Shown here: piece by piece, positions 55,861 to 64,000 of the stretch
How positions within the stretch are numbered: the stretch's first letter is position 1
How the letters are laid out: each line of letters opens with the position of its first letter
Assembly (NCBI RefSeq): GCF_003721565.1
Contig: NZ_RJJE01000001.1
Span: 248,001 to 312,000 of the forward strand
Origin: Rufibacter immobilis
GTDB taxonomy: Bacteria; Bacteroidota; Bacteroidia; Cytophagales; Hymenobacteraceae
Direction of reading: 5' to 3'
Length of the DNA: 64,000 bases
Program-made: the position numbers and the translations under genes
The notes under the pieces: model-generated
Database searches by the model: none
Seen by the model: the letters and a program-made list of their open reading frames with translations, nothing else
Told to the model about the DNA's origin: nothing

Positions 55861-56148
55861 TTAAATACCGCTATAGAAATCGATTACTTCACCAGCTTTC
55901 AAGGTTACAATCGCCTTCTTAGAGGATGCTGTACGTCCAGTAACAACACCAGATTTGGTGTTGCGTGACTTAACTTTTCCTTGAGTTCTCATTGTAGAAA
56001 TCTTTTCTACAGTAACTCCATAACGTGATTGAATCGCTTTTTTGATTTCAATCTTATTGGCTTTTCTATCAACCTCAAAAGCATATTTCCCTGCTTCATT
56101 CAAAGCTGTAAGCTTTTCGGTCAATAATGGTCTTTTCAGGATACTCAT
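55861..56148 (-). CDS. rplW: 50S ribosomal protein L23
   Basis: The 95-residue protein begins MSILKRPLLTEKLTALNEAG and contains KIEIKKAIQSRYGVTVEKIS. It is the docking site for trigger factor and SRP at the tunnel exit. Its first base overlaps the last base of rplD. Confidence 0.97.
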   Translation of the reverse strand: MSILKRPLLTEKLTALNEAGKYAFEVDRKANKIEIKKAIQSRYGVTVEKISTMRTQGKVKSRNTKSGVVTGRTASSKKAIVTLKAGEVIDFYSGI

Positions 56149-56780
56149 TATTTCTTAGCGTAAATTTCCTCAAAAACAGAAAGAGACTCTTCTAAACAAA
56201 CTACTTTATCAGCATTCAAAAGATCATAAGTTGTTAACGCTCCAGGGGTAGCCACCTTCACTTTAGGGAGGTTTCTGCTTGATAGGATAACGTTCTTATC
56301 AATCTCTTTTGTAATGATCAAAGTTTTTCTTGCCCCTACTTTCAGACTTTGTAAAATAGCAGCGAAGGTCTTTGTTTTTGGAGTATCAATGGTTATGTTA
56401 TCAACAAGAACCAGACGCTCATCTTTTGCTAAAGTTGAAAGAGCAGACATTCTTGCCACCTCTTTCAACTTCTTATTCAATTTGAAGCTATAGTTTCTCG
56501 GTCTTGGTCCAAATACGCGACCACCTCCAACAAAAACTGGAGCTTTTAAAGAACCAGCTCTTGCGCCACCAGTTCCCTTTTGACGCTTAATTTTTTTAGT
56601 TGAACCAGCTACCTCATTCCGCTCTTTCGCTTTGTGAGTACCTTGACGTTGATTAGCCAAATATTGCTTCACATCAAGATACATTGCATGTTCATTTGGC
56701 TCAACACCGAACACAGACTCTGGAAGGTTTACTTTCCTTCCAGTATCTTCTCCTTTAATATTGAAAACTGATAGCTCCAT
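56148..56780 (-). CDS. rplD: 50S ribosomal protein L4
   Basis: The 210-residue protein starts at ATG 56780 (MELSVFNIKGEDTGRKVNLP); the four-residue extension to 56792 overlaps rplC. The tunnel loop KIKRQKGTGGARAGSLKAPV is intact. In E. coli L4 also represses its own operon; whether it does so here is unknown. It lies one base after rplC. Confidence 0.96.
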   Translation of the reverse strand: MELSVFNIKGEDTGRKVNLPESVFGVEPNEHAMYLDVKQYLANQRQGTHKAKERNEVAGSTKKIKRQKGTGGARAGSLKAPVFVGGGRVFGPRPRNYSFKLNKKLKEVARMSALSTLAKDERLVLVDNITIDTPKTKTFAAILQSLKVGARKTLIITKEIDKNVILSSRNLPKVKVATPGALTTYDLLNADKVVCLEESLSVFEEIYAKK

Positions 56781-56781
56781 C

Positions 56782-57402
56782 TTATTTCTCAACTACAATA
56801 AATGAATTTTTAGCACCAGGGATAGAACCGCTTACAACTAGTACATTCTGGTCTGCCATTACGCGTAATACACGCAGGTTTTGCACCTTAACACGCGCAC
56901 CACCCATTCTACCAGCCATGCGCATTCCTTTGAATACACGTGATGGCCAAGAGCAAGCACCAATTGAACCCGGGTGACGTGCTCTATTGTGCTGACCGTG
57001 GGTTTGCCCACCAACACCACCAAAGTTGTAGCGTTTCACTACCCCTTGAAAGCCTTTACCTTTCGAAGTTCCAACTACATCCACAAATTCACCTTCTTCG
57101 AACAGGTTAACATTCACTTCATCTCCCAGTGAGAAGGAAGCTGCATCATCCAACTTAAACTCTACTAATTTCTTCTTAGCAGTAGTATTTGCTTTGGCAA
57201 AGTGACCAGCAAGCGCCTTGCTTACTCTTTTCACTTTTTTCTCTCCGTACCCAAGCTGGACAGCTGTATAGCCATCTGTTTCTTGCGTCTTAACCTGAGT
57301 TACTACGCATGGACCTGCTTGAATCAAAGTACAGGCCACGCTCTTCCCTTCAGGAGTGAAGAGGCTTGTCATTCCGATTTTCTTACCGATAATTCCAGGC
57401 AT
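56782..57402 (-). CDS. rplC: 50S ribosomal protein L3
   Basis: The 206-residue protein begins [20 protein letters not shown] and has the conserved loop [20 protein letters not shown] near the peptidyl-transferase centre. It is the first gene of the S10-like operon here, because rpsJ is in the preceding unit. A promoter and leader hairpin lie upstream in the 329-base gap. Confidence 0.97.
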   Translation of the reverse strand: MPGIIGKKIGMTSLFTPEGKSVACTLIQAGPCVVTQVKTQETDGYTAVQLGYGEKKVKRVSKALAGHFAKANTTAKKKLVEFKLDDAASFSLGDEVNVNLFEEGEFVDVVGTSKGKGFQGVVKRYNFGGVGGQTHGQHNRARHPGSIGACSWPSRVFKGMRMAGRMGGARVKVQNLRVLRVMADQNVLVVSGSIPGAKNSFIVVEK

Positions 57403-57432
57403 TCTACTTTTTATTTAAACATTTAATACTAG

Positions 57433-57446
57433 ACCCTACATAGGGT
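57433..57446 (-). promoter_or_regulatory. Leader hairpin in the rplC 5' region
   Basis: The short palindrome accctacatagggt lies in the rplC leader, about 30 bases before the start codon. It could be a site for ribosomal-protein feedback control, though it is small. Confidence 0.3.
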
Positions 57447-57460
57447 TCATTTAGGGAGTG

Positions 57461-57491
57461 CAAAGTTCTATATTTAATTCTTAATTTACAA
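57461..57491 (-). promoter_or_regulatory. Promoter of the rplC (S10-spc-alpha) operon
   Basis: TTG (57491-57489) followed after 20 bases by GAACTTTG (57468-57461), one mismatch from TAnnTTTG. Spacing fits the Bacteroidota -33/-7 rule. The distance to the rplC ATG is about 58 bases. Confidence 0.6.
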
Positions 57492-57685
57492 GCTTAGCTA
57501 AATTATTTGTTTTCAGCTACTAATGATTTTCTTTATCTCCTATTCCATTCTAGATCATTAGTCATACCCACTAGTCTTTTTATGCTATTTCCTTTAGTAA
57601 TCTTATTCTGCTAATTTATTAACCAGCCTTTTCAGTATTCCTACTCGTTTTTTGTTACTCAAAAGAAAGCTTGTGCTTCACGCAT

Positions 57686-57718
57686 AAAAAAAGGAGAGGT
57701 CTCCCTCTCCTTTTTTTT
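57686..57718 (-). terminator. Strong terminator after rpsJ
   Basis: Fourteen-base arms (aaaaaaaggagagg / cctctccttttttt) with a four-base loop and a T-run, 14 bases after the rpsJ stop. Confidence 0.92.
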
Positions 57719-57731
57719 AAATACTTGTTTA

Positions 57732-58037
57732 TCAAACTTTGATTTCAACATCAACTCCGCTAGGTAGTTCTAACTTCATTAACGCATCTACAGTTTTAGA
57801 AGAAGTAGAATAAATATCTACTAATCTTTTGTAGGTACAAAGCTGGAATTGCTCTCTTGCTTTCTTGTTCACGTGTGGTGAACGAAGAACAGTAAAGATA
57901 TCTTTTTCAGTTGGCAAAGGAATGGGACCACTTACGATCGCACCAGTCGCTTTTACCGCTTTCACGATTTTCTCTGAAGATTTATCTACCAGATTGTGAT
58001 CGTAAGATTTCAGTTTGATTCTGATCTTTTGATTCAT
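57732..58037 (-). CDS. rpsJ: 30S ribosomal protein S10
   Basis: The 101-residue protein has [20 protein letters not shown], the loop [20 protein letters not shown] and [11 protein letters not shown]. Besides its ribosomal role, S10 (NusE) takes part in antitermination. Here it is the last gene of the rpsL-rpsG-fusA unit, followed by a terminator, not the first gene of the S10 operon. Confidence 0.97.
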   Translation of the reverse strand: MNQKIRIKLKSYDHNLVDKSSEKIVKAVKATGAIVSGPIPLPTEKDIFTVLRSPHVNKKAREQFQLCTYKRLVDIYSTSSKTVDALMKLELPSGVDVEIKV

Positions 58038-58047
58038 TCTATTTCAA

Positions 58048-60147
58048 CTATTTCGCTGTTCCTTTAATTTTTGCCACAATGCCATCTGCCAAGTTCTGAG
58101 GTACTTGCTCATAATGTGAGAAAGTAAGAGAAGCCGTTGCTCTACCAGAGGTGATGGTACGTAGGTCTGTCACATATCCGAATAACTCTGAAAGAGGAAC
58201 ATCTGCCTTCACTACTGTGGAAGTACCTTTTGTATCCATACCTTTCATGATACCTCTTCTTCTGTTCAAGTCGCCTGTAACTGGACCAGTATATTCATCT
58301 GGTGTAACTACGTCTACTGCCATAATTGGCTCAAGAAGCTTTGGAGCACATTGTTTACCTGCTTCTTTGAAACCTTGACGAGCGGCCAATTCAAATGAAA
58401 GCGAATCTGAGTCAACATCGTGGAAAGAACCGTGGAATAACCGAACTTTCATTGAGTCAACAGGGAAGCCTGCCAAAATACCATTCTTCATGGCCTCTTC
58501 AAATCCTTTCTGAATTGCAGGAATGAATTCTTTAGGAATCACACCACCTACAATAGCATTCTCGAATAGAAGACCTTGCTTATCGTCATCACGTGGACCT
58601 ATGTTGAACACGATGTCGGCAAACTTACCACGACCACCCGACTGCTTCTTGTACACTTCTCTGTGCTCAATTGTCTTCGTGATTGTCTCTTTGTAAGCTA
58701 CCTGTGGTGCGCCTTGGTTCAACTCTACTTTGAACTCACGCTTCATCCGGTCAATGATAATCTCCAAGTGAAGTTCACCCATTCCTCTTAAGATAGTCTG
58801 ACCAGTTTCTTCATCAGTGTTAACTTGCAGAGTTGGATCTTCTTCCACCAGTTTCGCGATTGCCATACCCATCTTATCAGAGTCAGCCTGCGTTTTAGGC
58901 TCAATGGCATATCCGATTACTGGCTCTGGGAACTCCATTGATTCCAGCACAATTTTCGCGCTTTGGTCGCAAAGAGTATCGCCTGTTTTGATGTCTTTGA
59001 AACCTACAACCGCAGCAATGTCACCAGCTTCCAATCTTTCGATTTGGTTCTGCTTGTTGGCATGCATTTGGAAGATTCTAGAGATCCGCTCTTTGTTGTT
59101 AGACCGTGTGTTGAACACGTAAGAACCAGATTCTAAAACGCCTGAATACGCACGAACGAAGCAAAGTCTACCCACATAAGGGTCAGTTGCAATTTTAAAA
59201 GCTAGACCAGCAAAAGGATCATTTGCAGATGGCTTTCTTGCTACTTCTTCCCCAGTATCTGGGTTTGTACCAATGATGCTTTCTTTATCAACTGGTGAAG
59301 GAAGCAATGCCATCACGTAGTCAAGCATTGTCTGCACCCCTTTGTTTTTGAATGAAGATCCGCAAAGCATTGGCACAATAGCCATATCAATAGTTGCGGC
59401 TCTAAGAGCAGCCAGAATTTCATCTTCAGTAATTGAATTAGGATCTTCGAAGTATTTTTCCATCAAAGACTCATCGTATTCAGCTACTGCCTCAAGAAGC
59501 TTCTCTCTGTACTCCTCAGCTTCCTCCAGCATGTCATCTGGAATAGGAACTTCAGTAAAGGTCATCCCTTTATCTGACTCATTCCAGATGATTCCTCTGA
59601 AGTTAACTAAGTCAACTACCCCTTTGAAGTTATCTTCAGCACCTATTGGCAACTGCAAAGCCACAGCATTGCTGCCCAGCATTTCCTTCACTTGCTTACA
59701 TACAGCTAGGAAGTCAGCACCTGAACGGTCCATTTTATTAACGAAACCGATACGAGCTACTTTATAGTTATCCGCAAGTCTCCAGTTAGTCTCTGATTGT
59801 GGTTCAACACCATCAACTGCGCTAAACAAGAATACAAGTCCATCTAATACACGTAAGGAACGGTTTACTTCTACTGTGAAGTCAACGTGACCTGGTGTAT
59901 CAATGATATTGATATGGTATGGTTCGTTTCTATAGTTCCAGTTTACCGTCACCGCAGCAGAAGTGATAGTGATTCCACGCTCCTGCTCCTGCTCCATCCA
60001 GTCTGTGGTAGCACCACCTTCGTGAACTTCGCCTAGTTTATGTGATTTCCCGGTATAATAAAGAATACGCTCAGTAGTAGTGGTTTTACCAGCATCAATA
60101 TGTGCTGCAATACCAATATTTCTGGTATATTTTAAGTCTCTAGCCAT
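58048..60147 (-). CDS. fusA: Elongation factor G
   Basis: The 699-residue GTPase catalyses translocation and ribosome recycling. G motifs are visible: [19 protein letters not shown] (G1), [13 protein letters not shown] (G2/switch I), DTPGHVDFT (G3) and NKMDRSGAD (G4). Domain IV has [14 protein letters not shown] and domain V ends near [11 protein letters not shown]. The length matches other EF-G proteins. It lies between rpsG (two bases) and rpsJ (10 bases). Confidence 0.97.
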   Translation of the reverse strand: MARDLKYTRNIGIAAHIDAGKTTTTERILYYTGKSHKLGEVHEGGATTDWMEQEQERGITITSAAVTVNWNYRNEPYHINIIDTPGHVDFTVEVNRSLRVLDGLVFLFSAVDGVEPQSETNWRLADNYKVARIGFVNKMDRSGADFLAVCKQVKEMLGSNAVALQLPIGAEDNFKGVVDLVNFRGIIWNESDKGMTFTEVPIPDDMLEEAEEYREKLLEAVAEYDESLMEKYFEDPNSITEDEILAALRAATIDMAIVPMLCGSSFKNKGVQTMLDYVMALLPSPVDKESIIGTNPDTGEEVARKPSANDPFAGLAFKIATDPYVGRLCFVRAYSGVLESGSYVFNTRSNNKERISRIFQMHANKQNQIERLEAGDIAAVVGFKDIKTGDTLCDQSAKIVLESMEFPEPVIGYAIEPKTQADSDKMGMAIAKLVEEDPTLQVNTDEETGQTILRGMGELHLEIIIDRMKREFKVELNQGAPQVAYKETITKTIEHREVYKKQSGGRGKFADIVFNIGPRDDDKQGLLFENAIVGGVIPKEFIPAIQKGFEEAMKNGILAGFPVDSMKVRLFHGSFHDVDSDSLSFELAARQGFKEAGKQCAPKLLEPIMAVDVVTPDEYTGPVTGDLNRRRGIMKGMDTKGTSTVVKADVPLSELFGYVTDLRTITSGRATASLTFSHYEQVPQNLADGIVAKIKGTAK

Positions 60148-60149
60148 TA

Positions 60150-60617
60150 TTAAAATCTAAAATGTGAGAATGCCTTGTTGGCTTCAGCCATTCTGTGAGT
60201 ATCATCTTTTTTCTTCACAGCTGCACCTTCTCCTTTGGCTGCGGCAATGATCTCACCAGCCAACTTATCCATCATGGTTTTCTCACCTCTCTTACGAGCA
60301 TAAGAAATCATCCATTTGATTCCTAGAGAGATCTTTCTGTCAGGACGAACTTCAGTAGGTACCTGAAAAGTAGCTCCACCTACACGGCGGCTTTTTACCT
60401 CTACACCTGGCATGATATTGTTCAATGCTTTTTTCCAGGTTTCTAACCCATTTTCTTTAGTTCTTTTCTCAACTAAATCACAAGCATCGTAAAAAATCTT
60501 GTATGCCAAACTCTTCTTACCGTCTACCATTAGGTAGTTTACAAACCGTGTAACTAGAGTTTCTTTGTATTTTGGATCAGGAAGAAGAATTCTCTTCTTT
60601 GGTTTCGCTTTTCTCAT
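60150..60617 (-). CDS. rpsG: 30S ribosomal protein S7
   Basis: The 155-residue protein has [40 protein letters not shown] and a C-terminal NKAFSHFRF. It nucleates assembly of the 30S head and lines the E site. It lies 13 bases after rpsL. Confidence 0.97.
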   Translation of the reverse strand: MRKAKPKKRILLPDPKYKETLVTRFVNYLMVDGKKSLAYKIFYDACDLVEKRTKENGLETWKKALNNIMPGVEVKSRRVGGATFQVPTEVRPDRKISLGIKWMISYARKRGEKTMMDKLAGEIIAAAKGEGAAVKKKDDTHRMAEANKAFSHFRF

Positions 60618-60630
60618 TGTCTTTACTCAA

Positions 60631-61047
60631 TTATTTTTTCTTACCGCCTTTACCTGCAGCTGCTGCTGGTTGACCTGGTTTTGGACGTTTTGCTCCGTAT
60701 TTAGAACGGGATTGCAGACGACCGTTTACACCAGCTGTATCCAAAGCACCACGGATGATGTGGTATCTTACACCTGGTAAGTCTTTCACACGACCACCTC
60801 TAATCAACACGATAGAGTGCTCCTGTAAATTGTGACCTTCACCTGGAATATAGGCATTGACTTCTTTACCGTTTGTTAAACGCACACGAGCCACTTTACG
60901 CATTGCGGAGTTAGGCTTCTTAGGTGTGGTTGTGTAAACGCGGGTACATACTCCACGTCTTTGTGGGCATGAGTCAAGTGCAGGAGACTTTGACTTTGAT
61001 GTTAGCGCTTCTCTTCCCTTTCTTACTAATTGTTGTATAGTAGGCAT
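60631..61047 (-). CDS. rpsL: 30S ribosomal protein S12
   Basis: The 138-residue protein has [20 protein letters not shown] and [20 protein letters not shown]. Lys43 and Lys88, the classic streptomycin-resistance positions, are unchanged, which predicts a sensitive ribosome at this site. The C-terminal tail is about 12 residues longer than in E. coli and rich in Ala, Gly and Lys. A consensus promoter lies upstream. Confidence 0.97.
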   Translation of the reverse strand: MPTIQQLVRKGREALTSKSKSPALDSCPQRRGVCTRVYTTTPKKPNSAMRKVARVRLTNGKEVNAYIPGEGHNLQEHSIVLIRGGRVKDLPGVRYHIIRGALDTAGVNGRLQSRSKYGAKRPKPGQPAAAAGKGGKKK

Positions 61048-61091
61048 TTACTAACTTTTTAAATAGATTCTTCTCTTCAAAAAATGGTTTG

Positions 61092-61122
61092 CAAAGGTAT
61101 ATAATTCGCTTTGCAAATTCAA
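61092..61122 (-). promoter_or_regulatory. Promoter of the rpsL-rpsG-fusA-rpsJ unit
   Basis: TTG (61122-61120), 20-base spacer, then TACCTTTG (61099-61092): a full match to the Bacteroidota consensus. It lies 45 bases upstream of the rpsL ATG, between DUF3467 and rpsL. Confidence 0.75.
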
Positions 61123-61149
61123 AGTTTTAATTCATTAATTCTTAACGGC

Positions 61150-61464
61150 TTATGCTTCACCGATAGTTCCACCGAAATTCAGAGGAAAGCTTGGGGCTTC
61201 CGGCGTCTGCTTTATCACCCCAAAACTTTGCTCATACTTCAAGATGTTTTCCTCCAGAGCAGCCAAAAAACGCTTGGCATGCTCTGGAGTAATTACAACT
61301 CTTGACTTTACCTTAGCCTTAGGTATACCGGGCATAAGGCGGATAAAATCAATCACAAATTCACTATGGGAGTGTGCAATCATAGCAAGGTTTGCATATT
61401 CACCTTCTGCAATCTCCTCTGTCAATTCAATGTTGATTTGACCTTGTTGCTCTGTAGCAGCCAT
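61150..61464 (-). CDS. DUF3467 protein
   Basis: The 104-residue protein matches DUF3467: QINIELTEEIAEGEYANLAM, then FVIDFIRLMPGIPKAKVKSR and ITPEHAKRFLAALEENI. No biochemical role is established. It lies one base after rpoC and before rpsL, a position I recall as conserved in Bacteroidota, which hints at a link to transcription or translation. It has no signal peptide or membrane helix. Confidence 0.85.
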   Translation of the reverse strand: MAATEQQGQINIELTEEIAEGEYANLAMIAHSHSEFVIDFIRLMPGIPKAKVKSRVVITPEHAKRFLAALEENILKYEQSFGVIKQTPEAPSFPLNFGGTIGEA

Positions 61465-61465
61465 C

Positions 61466-64000
61466 TTATTTCTCTTGCAGTTCGCTTTGTCTTGCTTTCA
61501 CTCCTGCTTGTTTGCTCGCTGAAAGAGCTTCATACTCTTCTTTTGAACCAACAATGATTTTAGAGTATTCACGCAAGCCTGTTCCTGCTGGAATTAAGTG
61601 ACCTACAATCACATTCTCCTTCAAGCCTAACAATTCGTCAGCCTTACCTTTGATGGCAGCCTCGCTTAATACCTTAGTCGTTTCCTGGAAGGAAGCGGCT
61701 GAGATAAAGCTTTGCGTACCCAATGAGGCTTGAGTAATACCTTGTAAGGTTGGTCTTGATACCGCCGGCTGCGCATCACGTACAGTCACTAGTCGAAGGT
61801 CACGGCGCTTCAAGCTCGAATTTTCATCCCGCAGACGACGAGCTGTTACAATCATACCAGGTTTCATGGCAGTTGAGTCACCTGCATCTTCCACTACTTT
61901 CATGTCAATGATCATGTCATTTTCCTCCATGAAGGTAACTTTATCAACCGTCTGGTTCTCCAGGAAGCTGGTATCACCGGGGTCAATTACATTCACTTTC
62001 TGCATCATCTGACGAACCACAACTTCAATGTGTTTATCATTGATCTTTACCCCTTGCAAGCGATATACTTCCTGAATCTCATTCACTAAGTATTCTTGCA
62101 CGGCGCCAGGTCCTTGGATGTTCAGGATGTCATTAGGCGTGATGGCTCCATCTGACAATGGAACACCTGCCCGGACAAAGTCATTGTCCTGTACCAAGAT
62201 GTGCTTAGAGAGAGGCACCATGTACTTCTTCTTCACACCATCTTTAGATTCAATGTATATCTCACGGTTACCGCGTTTTACGCCACCGTAAGTCACTACA
62301 CCATCAATCTCACTCACTACAGCTGGGTTTGATGGATTACGGGCTTCAAAAAGCTCTGTAACACGTGGCAAACCACCTGTAATATCACGAGTTTTACCTA
62401 TAGCACGAGGAATTTTAGAGATAATCTGACCCGCTTTGATTCTTTGTCCATCTTCTACTGCCAAGTGAGCTCCTACTGGTATGTTGTAGGTTTTAGGCTC
62501 TCCATTTACAGGATTGATAACAATGGCAGGGTTTTTAGTTTTATCCTTCGTTTCGATGATCACTTTCTCACGGTGACCAGTTTGCTCATCAGATTCTTCA
62601 CGGAATGTAATTCCTTCCACGATAGACTCATAGGCAATAGTACCATCAAATTCTGAAAGGATAACTGCGTTATATGGATCCCAGTTACACATTTCATCAC
62701 CTTTGGCAACAGTGTCTCCCTCATTCACTAGCAAGAATGAACCATAAGGCACGTGGTTACTAATCAATAGCTTGCCTGTAACAGGTTCAACTATTTTCAC
62801 CTCACCAGAGCGTCCCATCACTACTTTAACCGGTTCACCTTCTGCATTGGTCGTTTCAATGGTACGAACATCTTCGAACTCAATTACCCCTGCAAACTTG
62901 GCTCTGATAGCTGCATCTACCGCAATATTGGACGCAGTACCACCCACGTGGAAAGTACGTAGTGTTAACTGAGTACCAGGCTCACCAATTGATTGTGCCG
63001 CGATAACACCAACAGCTTCACCTTTTTGCACCATACGCCCTGTAGACAGGTTACGTCCGTAGCATTTGGCACAGATTCCACGCTTGGTTTCGCAAGTCAA
63101 TACTGAGCGAATCTCCACACTTTCAATAGCAGTATTCTCAATGATACGGGCTACTTCCTCAGTGATTTCATTTCCTGATTCATGGATTAGTTCTCCGGTG
63201 ATCGGATCAATGATATCATGCACGTTTACACGACCCAAAATACGCTCAGATAAGGATTCAACGATATCCTCATTGTCTTTCAATGCGCTCACTTCCAGAC
63301 CACGTAATGTACCGCAGTCTTCTTCGTTCACAATTACATCCTGAGAAACGTCTACCAGACGGCGTGTCAGATAACCCGCATCGGCTGTTTTCAAGGCTGT
63401 ATCTGCCAGACCTTTACGGGCACCGTGGGTAGAGATGAAGTACTCAATTACATCCAAACCTTCTTTGAAGTTGGAGAGAATTGGGTTTTCGATGATCTCC
63501 CCTACTGAACCTTGTAATGACTTCTGCGGCTTCGCCATCAGACCTCTCATACCACCTAACTGACGAATCTGCTCTCTTGAACCACGGGCTCCTGAGTGCA
63601 TCATCATGAAGATAGAGTTAAAGCCCTGATCGTCTTTTTCCAGACGGTTCATCAAGGTTTCAGTGATCTGGTTGTTAATACGTGTCCAGATATCAATTAC
63701 CTGGTTGTAACGCTCATTATCTGTGATAAGACCCATTGAGTAGTTAGCCCATACAGCGTCTACATCTTTTTGAGCCTGCTCAACCAATATGTCCTTTTCT
63801 TTCGGGATCACGATATCACCTAAGCCCATGGACAATCCTCCTTTATAGGCTGATTGGAAACCAAGGGTTTTGATATCATCCAAGAACTGAGCAGTTCTTG
63901 CCATGCCTGTTACTTTGAACACGCGTGAAATGATCTGCTGCAATTTCTTTTTAGAAAGAAGTTCGTCTACATAACCCACTTCTTCTGGCACAAACTGGTT
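61466..64000 (-). CDS. rpoC: RNA polymerase beta' subunit (partial, N-terminus outside window)
   Basis: The last 844 codons are present; the frame stays open to the window edge, so a GTG at 63991 is not the start. Visible are the bridge-helix region ([20 protein letters not shown] then RGLMAKP), the trigger-loop segment ([20 protein letters not shown], then [20 protein letters not shown]), the zinc-binding segment [19 protein letters not shown], and the C-terminal catalytic-core helices. These form the active-site cleft of core polymerase. The stop is one base before DUF3467. Confidence 0.97.
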   Translation of the reverse strand, partial: NQFVPEEVGYVDELLSKKKLQQIISRVFKVTGMARTAQFLDDIKTLGFQSAYKGGLSMGLGDIVIPKEKDILVEQAQKDVDAVWANYSMGLITDNERYNQVIDIWTRINNQITETLMNRLEKDDQGFNSIFMMMHSGARGSREQIRQLGGMRGLMAKPQKSLQGSVGEIIENPILSNFKEGLDVIEYFISTHGARKGLADTALKTADAGYLTRRLVDVSQDVIVNEEDCGTLRGLEVSALKDNEDIVESLSERILGRVNVHDIIDPITGELIHESGNEITEEVARIIENTAIESVEIRSVLTCETKRGICAKCYGRNLSTGRMVQKGEAVGVIAAQSIGEPGTQLTLRTFHVGGTASNIAVDAAIRAKFAGVIEFEDVRTIETTNAEGEPVKVVMGRSGEVKIVEPVTGKLLISNHVPYGSFLLVNEGDTVAKGDEMCNWDPYNAVILSEFDGTIAYESIVEGITFREESDEQTGHREKVIIETKDKTKNPAIVINPVNGEPKTYNIPVGAHLAVEDGQRIKAGQIISKIPRAIGKTRDITGGLPRVTELFEARNPSNPAVVSEIDGVVTYGGVKRGNREIYIESKDGVKKKYMVPLSKHILVQDNDFVRAGVPLSDGAITPNDILNIQGPGAVQEYLVNEIQEVYRLQGVKINDKHIEVVVRQMMQKVNVIDPGDTSFLENQTVDKVTFMEENDMIIDMKVVEDAGDSTAMKPGMIVTARRLRDENSSLKRRDLRLVTVRDAQPAVSRPTLQGITQASLGTQSFISAASFQETTKVLSEAAIKGKADELLGLKENVIVGHLIPAGTGLREYSKIIVGSKEEYEALSASKQAGVKARQSELQEK

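Larger units (their letters stand above)
57403..57731. other. Gap between rpsJ and rplC: promoter, leader and terminator
   Basis: This 329-base AT-rich gap has no gene. Reading the minus strand it holds, in order, the rpsJ terminator (57686-57718), an AT-rich spacer, the rplC promoter (57461-57491) and a leader hairpin (57433-57446, accctacatagggt). It divides the ribosomal genes into two transcripts. Confidence 0.75.

Overview
The window is chromosomal DNA from a Bacteroidota bacterium, most likely a Cytophagales / Hymenobacteraceae member (Rufibacter-, Nibribacter- or Pontibacter-like). This rests on gene content and order: rpoC-DUF3467-rpsL-rpsG-fusA-rpsJ, carA-eno-divIC, a SecA of about 1130 residues and a MuiA-type DUF4139 protein. 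It also rests on Bacteroidota-type promoters (-33 TTG, -7 TAnnTTTG). No 16S gene is present, so the genus is an inference.

Two halves differ sharply. Positions 1 to about 40,600 are GC-rich accessory and housekeeping DNA with genes on both strands: an ECF sigma / anti-sigma pair with an exported third gene, a DUF4442 protein, an SMP-30-like beta-propeller, an ALDH7-type dehydrogenase, HtrA, Hsp20, a phosphate-selective-type porin, an M20 amidohydrolase, a secA-deoC-lipoprotein operon, and a cell-surface sugar cluster (glycosyltransferase, UDP-galactopyranose mutase, and a GH1-RmlD fusion). These are followed by a GNAT protein, dapF, an RlmI-like methyltransferase, Ppx/GppA, a TPR protein, MuiA, an LDH2-type oxidoreductase, a zinc metalloprotease, a TldD/TldE-like pair in which both genes are broken, and an HscA-like Hsp70.

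Positions about 40,600 to 64,000 are lower in GC and all on the minus strand. Read in transcription order from the right edge they give rpoC (truncated by the window), DUF3467, rpsL-rpsG-fusA-rpsJ with a terminator, then the S10-spc-alpha block rplC to rplQ including secY, map, infA, rpmJ and rpoA with a terminator, then carA-eno-divIC. Two small genes, rpmJ and rpmD, were read directly from the DNA.

The main unexplained structures are as follows. (i) About twenty copies of a palindrome family (core gtttaggggct...agcccctaaac) occur only in the first 40.6 kb, mostly a few bases after stop codons. In the best copies unique flanking DNA extends the palindrome. (ii) An AT-rich single-gene island at 30740-31627 encodes a HEPN-like protein with an R-x4-H motif and a beta-rich C-terminal domain; it is a candidate toxin or defence gene. 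(iii) tldD and tldE each carry one inactivating change. (iv) A GH1-RmlD fusion overlaps glf. No tRNA, rRNA, CRISPR array, insertion sequence or prophage was found.
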